Assembly: GCF_009604375.1 (NCBI RefSeq)
Contig: NZ_WEGH01000006.1
Location: 404,074-468,073, forward strand
Direction of reading: 5' to 3'
Length of the DNA: 64,000 nucleotides
DNA from: Actinomadura macrotermitis
GTDB lineage: Bacteria > Actinomycetota > Actinomycetes > Streptosporangiales > Streptosporangiaceae
This document shows, in pieces, positions 9,613 through 17,997 of this stretch. Below the pieces are notes generated by a model. That model saw only the letters and a program-made list of their open reading frames with translations. It was not told where the DNA came from and ran no database searches. Numbering within the stretch: the stretch's first letter is position 1; the number at the start of each line of letters is the position of its first letter. The position numbers and the translations under genes were made by a program.

Positions 9613-10281
9613 TCACAATCCCCCGAGCAGTCCGTTCACCAGAGCGCGCAGACCCTCGACATAGGTGCCTTCCGCGGTGACCGGTCCCCATTGGTCCGCC
9701 ATCGAGGCGAGCCGGGGCAGCTCGGCCGGGTCGATCTCCGCGAAGACGCGCTCGCGGTAGGTCGGCCGGCCGGAGTCCGCGCGGCGGCGCGCGGCGGCGG
9801 CCCGCACGATGACCTCGCCGACCGTGTAGTACCAGATCGCCCGGTAGGCGTGCGCCGCCTGCTCGGGCGTGAGGCCGCACACGACGGCGGCGTCCACGAT
9901 CTGCTCGGTGTACCAGAGCGCCGAGCGGGCCAGCACGTCGTCGGCGGTGAGCGCCTCCACGACCCACGCGCAGCCGGCCACGGCGTCGTGCATCGCGGTC
10001 GCGGCGACGACGATCCGCTCCCGCGGGTCGTCGGGCAGCGGCGGCCGGGTGACCGCGGTCGCCGCGTAGTCGTCCAGCAGCAGGACGAGCAGCTCCTCCT
10101 TGTCCCGGACGTGGTGGTACAGCGCCATCGGGGTGCTGCCGACCTCCCGGGCGAGCCGGCGCATCGTCAGCCGCTCCACGCCCTCGGCCTCCACCACCCG
10201 CCGGGCCGCCGCCAGGATCTCGGCGCGGGAGAACTTCGGCGGGCGTCCGGTGCGCCCGGGCTGCGAAGACGGGTTCGGCAT
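9613..10281 (-). CDS. TetR-family regulator of the adjacent DHA2 efflux pump
   Basis: The 222-residue protein has an N-terminal helix-turn-helix (residues about 19-65; FSRAEILAAARRVVEAEG, then LTMRRLAREVGSTPMALYHHVRDKEEL). A helical C-domain of the TetR_C type found in drug-efflux regulators follows. ATG 10281 is chosen; in-frame ATGs at 10290 and 10293 are possible. It is divergent from a DHA2 transporter whose start codon is covered by an AT-rich palindrome. This classical arrangement implies that it represses the pump and is released by a pump substrate. Confidence 0.88.
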   Translation of the reverse strand: MPNPSSQPGRTGRPPKFSRAEILAAARRVVEAEGVERLTMRRLAREVGSTPMALYHHVRDKEELLVLLLDDYAATAVTRPPLPDDPRERIVVAATAMHDAVAGCAWVVEALTADDVLARSALWYTEQIVDAAVVCGLTPEQAAHAYRAIWYYTVGEVIVRAAAARRRADSGRPTYRERVFAEIDPAELPRLASMADQWGPVTAEGTYVEGLRALVNGLLGGL

Positions 10282-10315
10282 GCCCCACATCATCGCGCAT
10301 CCGGCGGGAGGGGGC

Positions 10316-10344
10316 TCGACAGCGAAGTGCCGCGCCGCTACTTT
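10316..10344 (+). promoter_or_regulatory. Promoter of leaderless DHA2 transporter mRNA
   Basis: TCGACA (10316-10321), a 17-bp spacer and TACTTT (10339-10344) make a good -35/-10 pair. The expected transcription start falls on the A of the transporter ATG at 10351, and no ribosome-binding site is present. The mRNA is therefore predicted to be leaderless. Confidence 0.6.
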
Positions 10345-10361
10345 TCTTACATGTACAAAAA
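10342..10361. promoter_or_regulatory. AT-rich operator over transporter start
   Basis: The symmetric core TACATGTA (10348-10355) is flanked after 2-bp gaps by TTTT (10342-10345) and AAAA (10358-10361). The 20-bp imperfect palindrome overlaps the -10 box and the start codon, where the divergent TetR would block initiation. Its AT content stands out in this GC-rich DNA. Confidence 0.6.
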
Positions 10362-11775
10362 ATCGTCGGCCGCGCTGGCGGCCGCCTCGGCGGCCCAGTT
10401 CATGGCCGCCCTGGACATGTCCGTGGTGAACGTGGCCCTGCCCGCGATCCGCCCCGCCCTCGGCTTCGCCCCGCTCGACCTCGTCTGGGTCGTGCACGTC
10501 TACGCGCTCGCCTTCGGCGGGCTGCTGCTGCTCGGCGGCCGCGCCGCCGACCTGTTCGGGCGCCGCCGCCTGTTCACCGGCGGCCTCGCCGTCTTCGCCC
10601 TCGCCTCCCTGGCGGGCGGCCTCGCCCAGTCCCCCGCCCAGCTCATCGCCGCCCGCGCCGTGCAGGGCGTGGCCGCGGCGGCGTTCTCGCCCGCCGCGCT
10701 CGCCACCCTCGCCGTCACCTTCGAGGGCCGGGCACGGGTGCGAGCGCTCGGGATCTGGAGCGCGGCGAACGCGGCGGGCGGCGCGCTCGGCGTCCTCGCG
10801 GGCGGGCTGCTGGTGGAGTACGCCGGCTGGCGCTGGGTGATGCTGGTCAACCTGCCGATCGCGGCGGCCGCGCTCGCGCTCGCCGCCGCCGGCGTCCCCG
10901 CCGACACGCGCACCGGCCCCCGGCCCCGGCTGGACGTGGCCGGCGCCGTCCTCGCGACCGCCGGGACCGGGCTGCTCATCCTCGGCGTCGTGCGCACCGA
11001 CCGGTACGGCTGGACGTCGGGCGCCACCCTCGGCACGCTCGCGGCCGCCGCCGTCCTGCTGGCGGCCTTCGTCCTCGTCGAGCGGCGCGCGAAGGCGCCG
11101 CTGGTACGGCTCGGGCTGCTGCGCAGCCGCTGGGTCGCGGGGGCGAACGTGTTCGTCTTCCTGGCGGCCGCCGGGCAGTTCGCGGCCTTCTACTTCGTGT
11201 CCCTGTACATGCAGCAGGTGCTGCACATGGGCGCCGCCGCCACGGGCGCGGCGTTCCTGCCGTTCTCGGCGGGCGTGGTGGCGGGCAGCGTCCTCGCCAC
11301 CCGGATCGTCTCGGCCCGGGGCCCGCGCGCCGCGCTCCTGCCGGGCGGCCTGCTGGCGGCGGCGGGCCTCGGCTGGTTCGCGCTGATCAGCCCGGACGGC
11401 GGGTTCCTCACCGACGTGCTCGGCCCGTCCCTGGTCGGCAGCGTCGGCATCGGCCTCTGCCTCGCCCCGCTCGCGGCGGCCGCGACGACCGGCGTCGCCC
11501 CGCACGAGGCGGGCATGGCGTCGGGCGTGCTGAGCAGCGCGCGGCAGCTCGGCGGGGCCGTCGGGATCGCGGGCCTGGCGACCGTCGCCGCCGGGCGCAC
11601 CGGCGCGGGCGGTTCGGCGGCGGCGCTGAACGACGGCTACGCGCTCAGCCTCGGCATCGGTGGCGCGCTGTTCCTGGTGGCGGTGGTCGTCGCGGTCACC
11701 GTGCTGCCCCGGCCGCCGCGCCGGGCGGCGGCGGCCGGAACACCGGCCGGGGAGAAGGCCCCGGTGGCGGGCTAG
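10351..11775 (+). CDS. DHA2-type MFS drug efflux transporter
   Basis: The 474-residue, roughly 14-helix major-facilitator protein is of the EmrB/QacA (DHA2) type and exports drugs by proton antiport. Family marks are motif D1/C-like LDMSVVNVALPAI in helix 1 (about 21-33), motif A GRAADLFGRRRLF after helix 2 (about 64-76) and motif C GGALGVLAGGLLVE in helix 5 (about 149-162). The start has no Shine-Dalgarno sequence, and the promoter places transcription initiation at the ATG. It is controlled by the divergent TetR gene. Substrate is unknown. Confidence 0.9.
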   Translation: MYKKSSAALAAASAAQFMAALDMSVVNVALPAIRPALGFAPLDLVWVVHVYALAFGGLLLLGGRAADLFGRRRLFTGGLAVFALASLAGGLAQSPAQLIAARAVQGVAAAAFSPAALATLAVTFEGRARVRALGIWSAANAAGGALGVLAGGLLVEYAGWRWVMLVNLPIAAAALALAAAGVPADTRTGPRPRLDVAGAVLATAGTGLLILGVVRTDRYGWTSGATLGTLAAAAVLLAAFVLVERRAKAPLVRLGLLRSRWVAGANVFVFLAAAGQFAAFYFVSLYMQQVLHMGAAATGAAFLPFSAGVVAGSVLATRIVSARGPRAALLPGGLLAAAGLGWFALISPDGGFLTDVLGPSLVGSVGIGLCLAPLAAAATTGVAPHEAGMASGVLSSARQLGGAVGIAGLATVAAGRTGAGGSAAALNDGYALSLGIGGALFLVAVVVAVTVLPRPPRRAAAAGTPAGEKAPVAG

Positions 11776-12917
11776 CCCTGGACGACCGCGCCGCCGGCGA
11801 GCAGCTCGTCGGCGTCGTCGAAGCCGAGGTCGGTCAGCACGTCCCGGCTCTGCCCGCCCGGCAGGACCGGGACGCCGTCGGTCTCACCGGGGGTGCGGGA
11901 GAAGCGCGGCGCCGGGGCGGGCTGGCGGTGCCCCCCGCGCTCGACGAAGACGTCCCGCGCGGTGTTGAAGGGGTGCTCGGCCGCCTCCTTCAGCGACAGG
12001 ACCGGCGCGACGCAGGCGTCGCTCGGCAGGAACACCTCGGTCCACTCGTCGCGCGTCCTCGCCTTGAACGCGGCGGCGAAGCGCTCGTGCAGCTCGGGCC
12101 AGCGGGCGCGGTCGTGCTGGGAGGGCAACTCCTCGCCGTCCAGGCCGATCCGGCGCAGGAACTCGGCGTAGAACTGCGGCTCGATCGCGCCGACCGCCAT
12201 GTGCCGCCCGTCGGCGGTCTCGTACACGTCGTACCAGGGGGCGCCGGAGTCGAGCATGTTGACGCCGCGCTCGTCCTGCCAGAGGCCGCCCGCGAGGAAG
12301 GCGTGGATGAACGTCGACAGGTGCGCGGTGCCGTCCACGATCGCGGCGTCGACCACCTGGCCGCGCCCGCCGGCCCTGGACTCCAGCAGCGCCGCCAGCA
12401 CGCCGACGACCAGGTACATGCTGCCGCCGGCGAAGTCGCCGAGCAGGTTCATCGGGATCTGCGGCGGGCCGCCCGCGCGGCCGATGGCGTGCAGCGCGCC
12501 GGTGATCGCGATGTAGCCGACGTCGTGGCCGGCGCTCTGCGCGAGCGGCCCCTGCTGGCCCCAGCCGGTCATCCGGCCGTAGACGATCCCGGGGTTGCGG
12601 GCCAGGCAGTCGTCCGGGCCGATGCCGAGCCGCTCGGTCACCCCGGGCCGGAAGCCCTCCAGCAGGACGTCGGCCTTCTCCACCAGGCGGAGCACGACCT
12701 CCCTGCCCGCCTCGCTCTTCAGGTCGATCGCGATCGACCGCTTGCCGCGGTTGGTGAAGTCGGTGCCGCCGGTCGCGCCGGCGCCCCGCACCGCCGAGGC
12801 GCGGTCCACCCGGATCACGTCGGCGCCGAGGTCGGCCAGCAGCATCGCCGCGAACGGGCCCGGCCCGATCCCGGCCAGCTCGATCACCCGTACTCCCGAC
12901 AGCGGACCCTTGCCCAT
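11772..12917 (-). CDS. CaiB/BaiF CoA-transferase family III (alpha-methylacyl-CoA racemase-like)
   Basis: The 381-residue enzyme transfers CoA between carboxylates or racemises 2-methylacyl-CoA. Signatures are GVRVIELAGIGPGPFAAM (about 8-25), LLADLGADVIRVD (about 26-38), RGKRSIAIDLK (about 60-70) and GMTGWGQ-like YGRMTGWGQ (about 124-132). ATG 12917 has AGAGGGG about 9 bp upstream and is preferred over an in-frame TTG at 12938. It convergently abuts the efflux pump by 4 bp. A palindrome 26 bp upstream suggests control by a fatty-acid-type repressor. Racemase versus transferase activity cannot be settled here. Confidence 0.88.
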   Translation of the reverse strand: MGKGPLSGVRVIELAGIGPGPFAAMLLADLGADVIRVDRASAVRGAGATGGTDFTNRGKRSIAIDLKSEAGREVVLRLVEKADVLLEGFRPGVTERLGIGPDDCLARNPGIVYGRMTGWGQQGPLAQSAGHDVGYIAITGALHAIGRAGGPPQIPMNLLGDFAGGSMYLVVGVLAALLESRAGGRGQVVDAAIVDGTAHLSTFIHAFLAGGLWQDERGVNMLDSGAPWYDVYETADGRHMAVGAIEPQFYAEFLRRIGLDGEELPSQHDRARWPELHERFAAAFKARTRDEWTEVFLPSDACVAPVLSLKEAAEHPFNTARDVFVERGGHRQPAPAPRFSRTPGETDGVPVLPGGQSRDVLTDLGFDDADELLAGGAVVQG

Positions 12918-12942
12918 ACCTGCGACCCCTCTCGCCAACCTG

Positions 12943-12959
12943 ACTGAACCTGGTTCGGT
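12943..12959. promoter_or_regulatory. Palindromic operator upstream of CoA transferase
   Basis: ACTGAACC-T-GGTTCGGT has 8-bp arms with one mismatch around a central T. It lies 26 bp upstream of the CoA-transferase start, in promoter position. The GAACC-N-GGTTC core is typical of TetR-family lipid regulators. No regulator gene is adjacent. Confidence 0.5.
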
Positions 12960-13116
12960 GCCCCCCTAGTGTGCCCGACCTGGGTAAGCGGCCGCTGACC
13001 GGGCCCGCCCCCTGGGGCGCCGGGACCGAGCGCGCCCCGGCCCGGATCCACAGAGATCTTTATCGGAATGGCGATCATGCGGCGGGGGCGGCCATTCGGC
13101 GGCCCCCTCGTATTCC
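12960..13116. other. Intergenic region with candidate terminator
   Basis: This gap separates two minus-strand genes. It holds an imperfect hairpin at 13083-13107 (GGGGGC pairing with GCCCCC), probably the terminator of the 13117-14709 gene, which is transcribed toward it. The remainder is the upstream region of the CoA transferase. I see no gene here. Confidence 0.4.
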
Positions 13117-14709
13117 TCAGCCGGAATGGGCGGTCAGGCGCACCTGATTTTCCGGGCGGACCTTCGGATCCGGCGCCTCGGCGACCAAAAGCCGCTTGGT
13201 CACTTCCGGCGAACGCACCCCTTCGGCGTCGGGGGCGAGCCCGCGCCCGGCGGCGGCGATGTAGTACCAGCGCCCGGCCGGGGACCGCCACCAGGTGCCC
13301 GCGACGGGCCGCCGCTCGTCGCAGCCGCCGGTGGAGTAGGCGTCCCGGCCGGTGAGCAGCGCCGACTCCCCCGTCGCACCGCCGCCCGGGAACGTGGTGC
13401 GGGTGCAGATCCAGCGCGCGGCCCGGCCGCCGTGCGGCAGCGTGCCCGTCCAGAACTCCGCGGCCACGGCCTCGGTGGCGGGCCGGGCGGCCTGCGGCAG
13501 GGCGCAGGCGAGCCGGCCCCACAGCCGCCGCCCGGCGGAGGACAGCCGGGCGGGGCGGACCTCCGCGGCGGCGGCGCGGCGGCCGGGCGGGCGGTAGCCG
13601 AGCACGGCCGGGCGCGGGCCGCCGAGGGCGCCCACGGTCCGGGTGCCGCCGGGGCTCTTGACGTCCATCAGCGGGCCGCGCCCGCAGCGGCTGCGGAGCG
13701 GGACCGGCTCGGTCATCCCGTCCGAGACCCGCAGCCCGCGCCCGCCGGGCAGCGCGGCGGCGGTGTCCCAGGGCGCGAGCAGGTAGTGGTCGCCGCCGAG
13801 CGCGACCGGCGCAGCGGCGTCGTCGCCCGCGTCGGCGGCCTCCAGCGCGCCGGAGGCGCCGCTGTAGCGGGCGATCCGGTCGCCGTTGCGCAGCACCGCG
13901 ACGGGCGTGCCGTCGACGTGGCCCGCGAACAGCAGCTGCGCGCGGTCGGCCCGGCCGGGGCGCCGCGTCCCGGCGGCGGACGCCCAGGCCTGCAGGGCGC
14001 GGCGGGTGAAGGCGCGGTCGGTGACCAGGTCGCCGCGCGCCGGCCAGTCGTCCAGGCCGCGCCCGCCCGACCGCCAGGCGCCCGGCGCGGCCATGTCCAG
14101 GCGCGGGCCGGCCGCCGCGGTGCGGCCGCCGAGGAACGAGCCGTCGGTCTCGGTGACGATCAGCGCGCCGACCAGGCCCGCGGTCAGCACGCCGGCGGCG
14201 GCGACCGGGATCGGCGAGCGGCGCCGGACGGGCCGCATCCGGCCCGGCTCGAACGGCTCCAGCCGGCCGGTGTCGATGACCGGGAGGGCCTCGGCGGCCT
14301 CGATCACCGGCCACGGCCGCCGCACGCCGGCCTCGGCGAGCTGGTCGCGGACCTGGTAGCGCGACTCCCCGATGATGCGCAGCAGCACGTAGGCGGCCCG
14401 CACCTGCGGGTCCAGCTGCGCCAGCGCGGCGGTCAGCTCCTGGTCGGGCAGCCGGGCCGGCAGCGCGCGCAGCCACGGGCCGAGGCCGATCTGCAGCCGC
14501 CGGGACGGCTGCATCGCCTTGCGCAGCACCCGGGTGCGGCGGCGGCCGGGGCCGCCGGACCGGCGCGCGGTGACGCCGTCGGCGATGCGCCGGGCGATCG
14601 CCAGCCGGTACACGCGCTTCCCGTTGCCCGGGAGGACGAGATACGCCAGCCAGACGAGGTCGCAGTAACGCGCCTCCGCCACGGGCTCCGTCGTGACCTG
14701 TTCGGGCAT
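13117..14709 (-). CDS. Single-pass membrane protein of unknown function
   Basis: The 530-residue protein is not recognised. About residues 1-170 form an Arg/Leu-rich helical cytoplasmic part (CDLVWLAYLVLP, RIADGV, QVRAAYVLLRIIGES) that vaguely resembles sigma-factor-like actinomycete domains. One membrane helix follows at about 176-197 (PVAAAGVLTAGLVGALIVTE). The large extracytoplasmic part has four to six Cys (CGRG, LACAL, WICTRT, GGCDERR). ATG 14709 has AGGAG 8 bp upstream and is preferred over GTG 14718. The layout, with a cytoplasmic helical domain, one TM helix and a secreted domain, recalls a signal-transducing or anti-sigma-like protein. That is only an analogy. Confidence 0.65.
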   Translation of the reverse strand: MPEQVTTEPVAEARYCDLVWLAYLVLPGNGKRVYRLAIARRIADGVTARRSGGPGRRRTRVLRKAMQPSRRLQIGLGPWLRALPARLPDQELTAALAQLDPQVRAAYVLLRIIGESRYQVRDQLAEAGVRRPWPVIEAAEALPVIDTGRLEPFEPGRMRPVRRRSPIPVAAAGVLTAGLVGALIVTETDGSFLGGRTAAAGPRLDMAAPGAWRSGGRGLDDWPARGDLVTDRAFTRRALQAWASAAGTRRPGRADRAQLLFAGHVDGTPVAVLRNGDRIARYSGASGALEAADAGDDAAAPVALGGDHYLLAPWDTAAALPGGRGLRVSDGMTEPVPLRSRCGRGPLMDVKSPGGTRTVGALGGPRPAVLGYRPPGRRAAAAEVRPARLSSAGRRLWGRLACALPQAARPATEAVAAEFWTGTLPHGGRAARWICTRTTFPGGGATGESALLTGRDAYSTGGCDERRPVAGTWWRSPAGRWYYIAAAGRGLAPDAEGVRSPEVTKRLLVAEAPDPKVRPENQVRLTAHSG

Positions 14710-14830
14710 CGTGCCCACTCCTCTAACCTGCCGGGTCTGATTGCGGACCCGAGATTAAAGCGATGGGCGGCGACCTGCGCCGAATTGAACGAAGGATTAA
14801 GCGCAGTGGCCGACATTTCCGTTTTTTGCT

Positions 14831-16258
14831 TTATGTGGCTGGCGGCCGCGCGACCCTTTCGGTGAACGCACCATGGAATCCCATGGGAATGTGGTGCCGC
14901 AGGTGCAGGGTGGCGACGGGGTCGGCGGCCACGTCCCGGGCGTCCAGCACCAGCAGCCGCGAGCGGTGCGCGGCGGGGTCGTAGGCGAGGGTGAGCAGCC
15001 AGCCGTCGCCCTCGGGGGCGCCCGGCGCGCGCGGCACGAAGACCGGCTCGCCGAAGCCGTGGCCGGGCGGCAGCTCGTGCGCGGCGCGCTCCCCCGTCGC
15101 GTGGTCGAAGCGCTGGATACCGATGCCGGTCCCCGTGCGGCCGGCGAAGTAGGTGTGCCGGTGCGGGCGGCCGGCCCGGCGGACGTCGGCGTGCGGCAGC
15201 TCCATCGGCCCGCTGCACAGCTCCTCGCCGGTGACCTTCCCCGACGGGGTGACGCGGTAGCGCATCAGCCCGCACCCCCACGGGAAGTCGCTGGTGCGGA
15301 AGTCGCGGAAGGCGGTGGAGACCTGCGCCCAGTCGGCGAACCGGACGAACTCCACCACGATGTCGCCGCCGTCCTCGAAGGCGTTGACGATGTGGAACCC
15401 CAGCAGCGCCTCGTGCTCGATCACCCGCGCTTTGCCGCCGTAGCGCGGCACGATGGCGAAGCAGGTCGGCCGGTGCGGCTCGTAGCTCAGGCCGTCGGCG
15501 ATGGAGCCGGTGCCGAGCAGGATCTGCGCGGCCTTGGGAATCACCGGGTTGACGACGAACACCAGGTGGCGGCGGGTGAGCGCGAAGTCGTGGTTCCACG
15601 GCGTGTAGGGCAGCGGGACGCGCGGCAGGTGGTGCAGCCGGCCGCCCGGGTCCACCCGGTAGCAGCGCAGGCTGCGGGCGCGGGTGAAGTCCATGCCGAA
15701 GTTGAACAGCTCGCCGGTGTCGGGGCAGCGCGACGGGTGCGCCGAGAACGCCGACATCACCTTCAGCCGGCCGCCGAAGGAGTGCTCGCCGAGCGTCTCC
15801 AGCGTGTCGGGGTCCAGGCGGTAGGGGCGGCCGCCCTCCCACAGGGCCAGGAGCTGCCCGGCGTGCAGGACGACGCCGGTGTTGGCGACGTTGGCGGGCG
15901 GGCGCAGCATGTTGCCGGGCATCCCGCCGGGCCGCTGCGTGCCGAGGCCGCGCAGGCCGGTGCGGCCCGTGCGCTGCCCGTGGCGGTAGTGCCGGGTCCG
16001 CACGTACCGGTTGCGGTAGCGGGCGCGGCCGTCCGCGAACGAGAACAGCGACAGCATGCCGTCGCCGTCGAAGATGTGGTCCAGCAGGCTCTCGCCGACC
16101 TGCCAGCGGCCCGGGCCGTTGCGGTACAGGGTGCCGGTGAGGCCCTCGGGCAGGGCGCCGTCGATCTCGGTGATCTCGTAGTCGTGCTCGGTGTCCAGCG
16201 CGTCGTAGACCTGGTGCCAGGGGTCGTCGCCGCCGGTGGGCGGGGCCGCTGCCGTCAC
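14831..16258 (-). CDS. Carotenoid cleavage oxygenase
   Basis: The 475-residue protein belongs to the RPE65/carotenoid-oxygenase family, iron(II) seven-bladed propellers that split carotenoids, apocarotenoids or stilbenes with O2. Conserved marks are LYRNGPG (about 44-50), HIFDGDGM (about 60-67), SAFSAHPS (one iron His), WNHDFALT (iron His), FHIVNAFEDG (iron His) and the C-terminal PMGFHGAF (iron His). All four His ligands therefore appear present. No carotenoid biosynthesis genes lie nearby, so it may act on imported or lignin-derived compounds. It stands alone, with an AT-richer 121-bp gap downstream. Confidence 0.92.
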   Translation of the reverse strand: MTAAAPPTGGDDPWHQVYDALDTEHDYEITEIDGALPEGLTGTLYRNGPGRWQVGESLLDHIFDGDGMLSLFSFADGRARYRNRYVRTRHYRHGQRTGRTGLRGLGTQRPGGMPGNMLRPPANVANTGVVLHAGQLLALWEGGRPYRLDPDTLETLGEHSFGGRLKVMSAFSAHPSRCPDTGELFNFGMDFTRARSLRCYRVDPGGRLHHLPRVPLPYTPWNHDFALTRRHLVFVVNPVIPKAAQILLGTGSIADGLSYEPHRPTCFAIVPRYGGKARVIEHEALLGFHIVNAFEDGGDIVVEFVRFADWAQVSTAFRDFRTSDFPWGCGLMRYRVTPSGKVTGEELCSGPMELPHADVRRAGRPHRHTYFAGRTGTGIGIQRFDHATGERAAHELPPGHGFGEPVFVPRAPGAPEGDGWLLTLAYDPAAHRSRLLVLDARDVAADPVATLHLRHHIPMGFHGAFTERVARPPAT

Positions 16259-16458
16259 GGTGGGCTCCTTGCGCGGTCGGTGCGGGGCTGCCCGCAGGGT
16301 GCCACGCCCGGCACCCGTAGTTCAATACCTAACGACTAATGGGGGCGGATCGTCCTTCATCTCCCCGTACTAGGCTGTCGTCCCCCCTGGGGAACCGCTC
16401 CCGGCCACGCGACGTCGGACGTTCGCCCGCCGCCTGCCGCAAAGGACCACGCCGACCG

Positions 16459-17997
16459 ATGAGTGAGGACGTCCCCGGCTACCACGTGCTCGACCAGATC
16501 GGCGAGGGCGGGTTCAGCGTCGTCTACCGGGCCCGCCAGGAGCGGCTGGACCGCACGGTCGCGCTGAAGGTGCTGTCGGTCGCCGCCGTGGACGACGCGG
16601 TGCTGCGCCGCTTCCAGCGCGAATGCAAGATCACCGGGCGGCTGTCGGGGCACCCCAACGTGGTCACGGTGCTGGACACCGGCACCACCCGCGCGGGCCG
16701 GCCCTACATCGCGATGGAGTTCTTCGAGCACGGCTCGCTCGCCGACCGCCTCCAGCGCGAGGGGCCGCTGCCGGTCGCCGAGGCGCTGCGCGCCGGGGTG
16801 AAGCTGGCGGGCGCGCTCGCCGCCACCCACGAGATCGACGTGCTGCACCGCGACGTCAAGCCGCAGAACATCCTGCTGTCGCGCTACGGCGAGCCGGCGC
16901 TCGCTGACTTCGGCATCGCCCGGCTGGTCGACTCCTTCGACGGCGGCCACACCCAGGCGTTCACGCCCTACCACGCCGCGCCGGAGGTGCTGGAGGGCCG
17001 CACGCCCGACGCCCGCGCCGACGTCTACTCGCTCGGCTCCACCCTCTACCAGTTCCTCGCCGGGCGGCCGGCCTTCCAGGGCGGGGCCGGCGAGGGCATC
17101 GCGCAGCTCGCGGTGCGGGTGCTGAACGCGCCGCCGCCGCCGTTCGGGCGCGCCGACGTGCCGCCGGCGGTGTACGACGTGATCGCCCGCGCGATGGCCA
17201 AGGCGCCCGAGCAGCGCTACGCCACGGCGGTGGAGTTCGCGCTCGCCCTGCAGCGCCTCCAGGGCGAGCTCGGCCTGCCCGTCACCGACCTGGCCTACAG
17301 CGGCGCCGGGGCGGCTCCCGTCCCGCAGCCCGTCACGCCGCAGCCCGCCGTCCCGCAGCCCGCCGCGTCCCCGGCCGCCCATCCCGCGCCGCCGCCGGTC
17401 CCCGGCTGGGCGCCGACCCGCGAGTCCCCGCCCCAGGCGACCACCGGCCCCGGGCCGAACTGGCCGCCGCCGGGCCATACCGGGCCGCAGCCAGCCGGTC
17501 CGGACGGCCCGCGCCGCGGCCTGGTTATCGCGGCGGCCGTCGCGCTGCTCGGCGGCGCCGGCCTCGGAATCGGCGCGCTCGCGCTGTCGGGCGGCGACGG
17601 CAAGCCGCCGCCCGCGCCCCGCGGCCAGGGCCCCGCGACGCCCCTGGCGTCCGCCGCCCCGCCGGGTGCCGCGCCCGAGCCGATCGCCAAGGCCCAGTAC
17701 GAGGCGGCCCGGCCGCGGGCCGTCACCGCCCGGGCGGTCGGCACGGTCGCCGAGCTGCGCTGGCGGCTGCCCCCGGCCGCCCGGCAGCTGGCGATCCTGG
17801 TGCAGAAGAAGCCCGCCGACGGCACCCCGGTCGTCACGGCGGGCAACGGCGTGCAGACGGTGACCGTCACCGGCCTGCGCGCCGGGCACGGCTACTGCTT
17901 CCGGGTCGGCGCGCTGCTGCGGGTGAACCAGGGCCGGGCCGCCGACGTGGCGTGGTCGGCGCCGGCGTGCGTCAACCGCGCCCGGGCGCGGAAGTGA
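16459..17997 (+). CDS. Membrane Ser/Thr protein kinase with FN3-like sensor domain
   Basis: The 512-residue Hanks-type kinase has a glycine loop GEGGFSVV at 15-22, catalytic Lys37, HRDVKPQN at 130-137, DFG at 150-152 and an AAPE activation segment. A Pro-rich linker (about 285-350) and one membrane helix (about 354-378) follow. The extracytoplasmic domain (about 415-512) has fibronectin-III-like strands (AVGTVAELRWRLP, TVTVTGLRAGHGYCFRVGA). There are no PASTA repeats, so the ligand differs from PknB muropeptides. ATG 16459 begins the conserved kinase; the in-frame 40 residues upstream look non-coding. Its last 26 bp overlap the convergent acyltransferase. Confidence 0.92.
   Translation: MSEDVPGYHVLDQIGEGGFSVVYRARQERLDRTVALKVLSVAAVDDAVLRRFQRECKITGRLSGHPNVVTVLDTGTTRAGRPYIAMEFFEHGSLADRLQREGPLPVAEALRAGVKLAGALAATHEIDVLHRDVKPQNILLSRYGEPALADFGIARLVDSFDGGHTQAFTPYHAAPEVLEGRTPDARADVYSLGSTLYQFLAGRPAFQGGAGEGIAQLAVRVLNAPPPPFGRADVPPAVYDVIARAMAKAPEQRYATAVEFALALQRLQGELGLPVTDLAYSGAGAAPVPQPVTPQPAVPQPAASPAAHPAPPPVPGWAPTRESPPQATTGPGPNWPPPGHTGPQPAGPDGPRRGLVIAAAVALLGGAGLGIGALALSGGDGKPPPAPRGQGPATPLASAAPPGAAPEPIAKAQYEAARPRAVTARAVGTVAELRWRLPPAARQLAILVQKKPADGTPVVTAGNGVQTVTVTGLRAGHGYCFRVGALLRVNQGRAADVAWSAPACVNRARARK

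Noticed and set aside
10282..11505. Upstream extension of the TetR gene at 9613 to 630 codons
   Set aside because: It is antisense to the DHA2 transporter and lacks protein-like composition. The regulator's conserved N-terminus begins at 10281.
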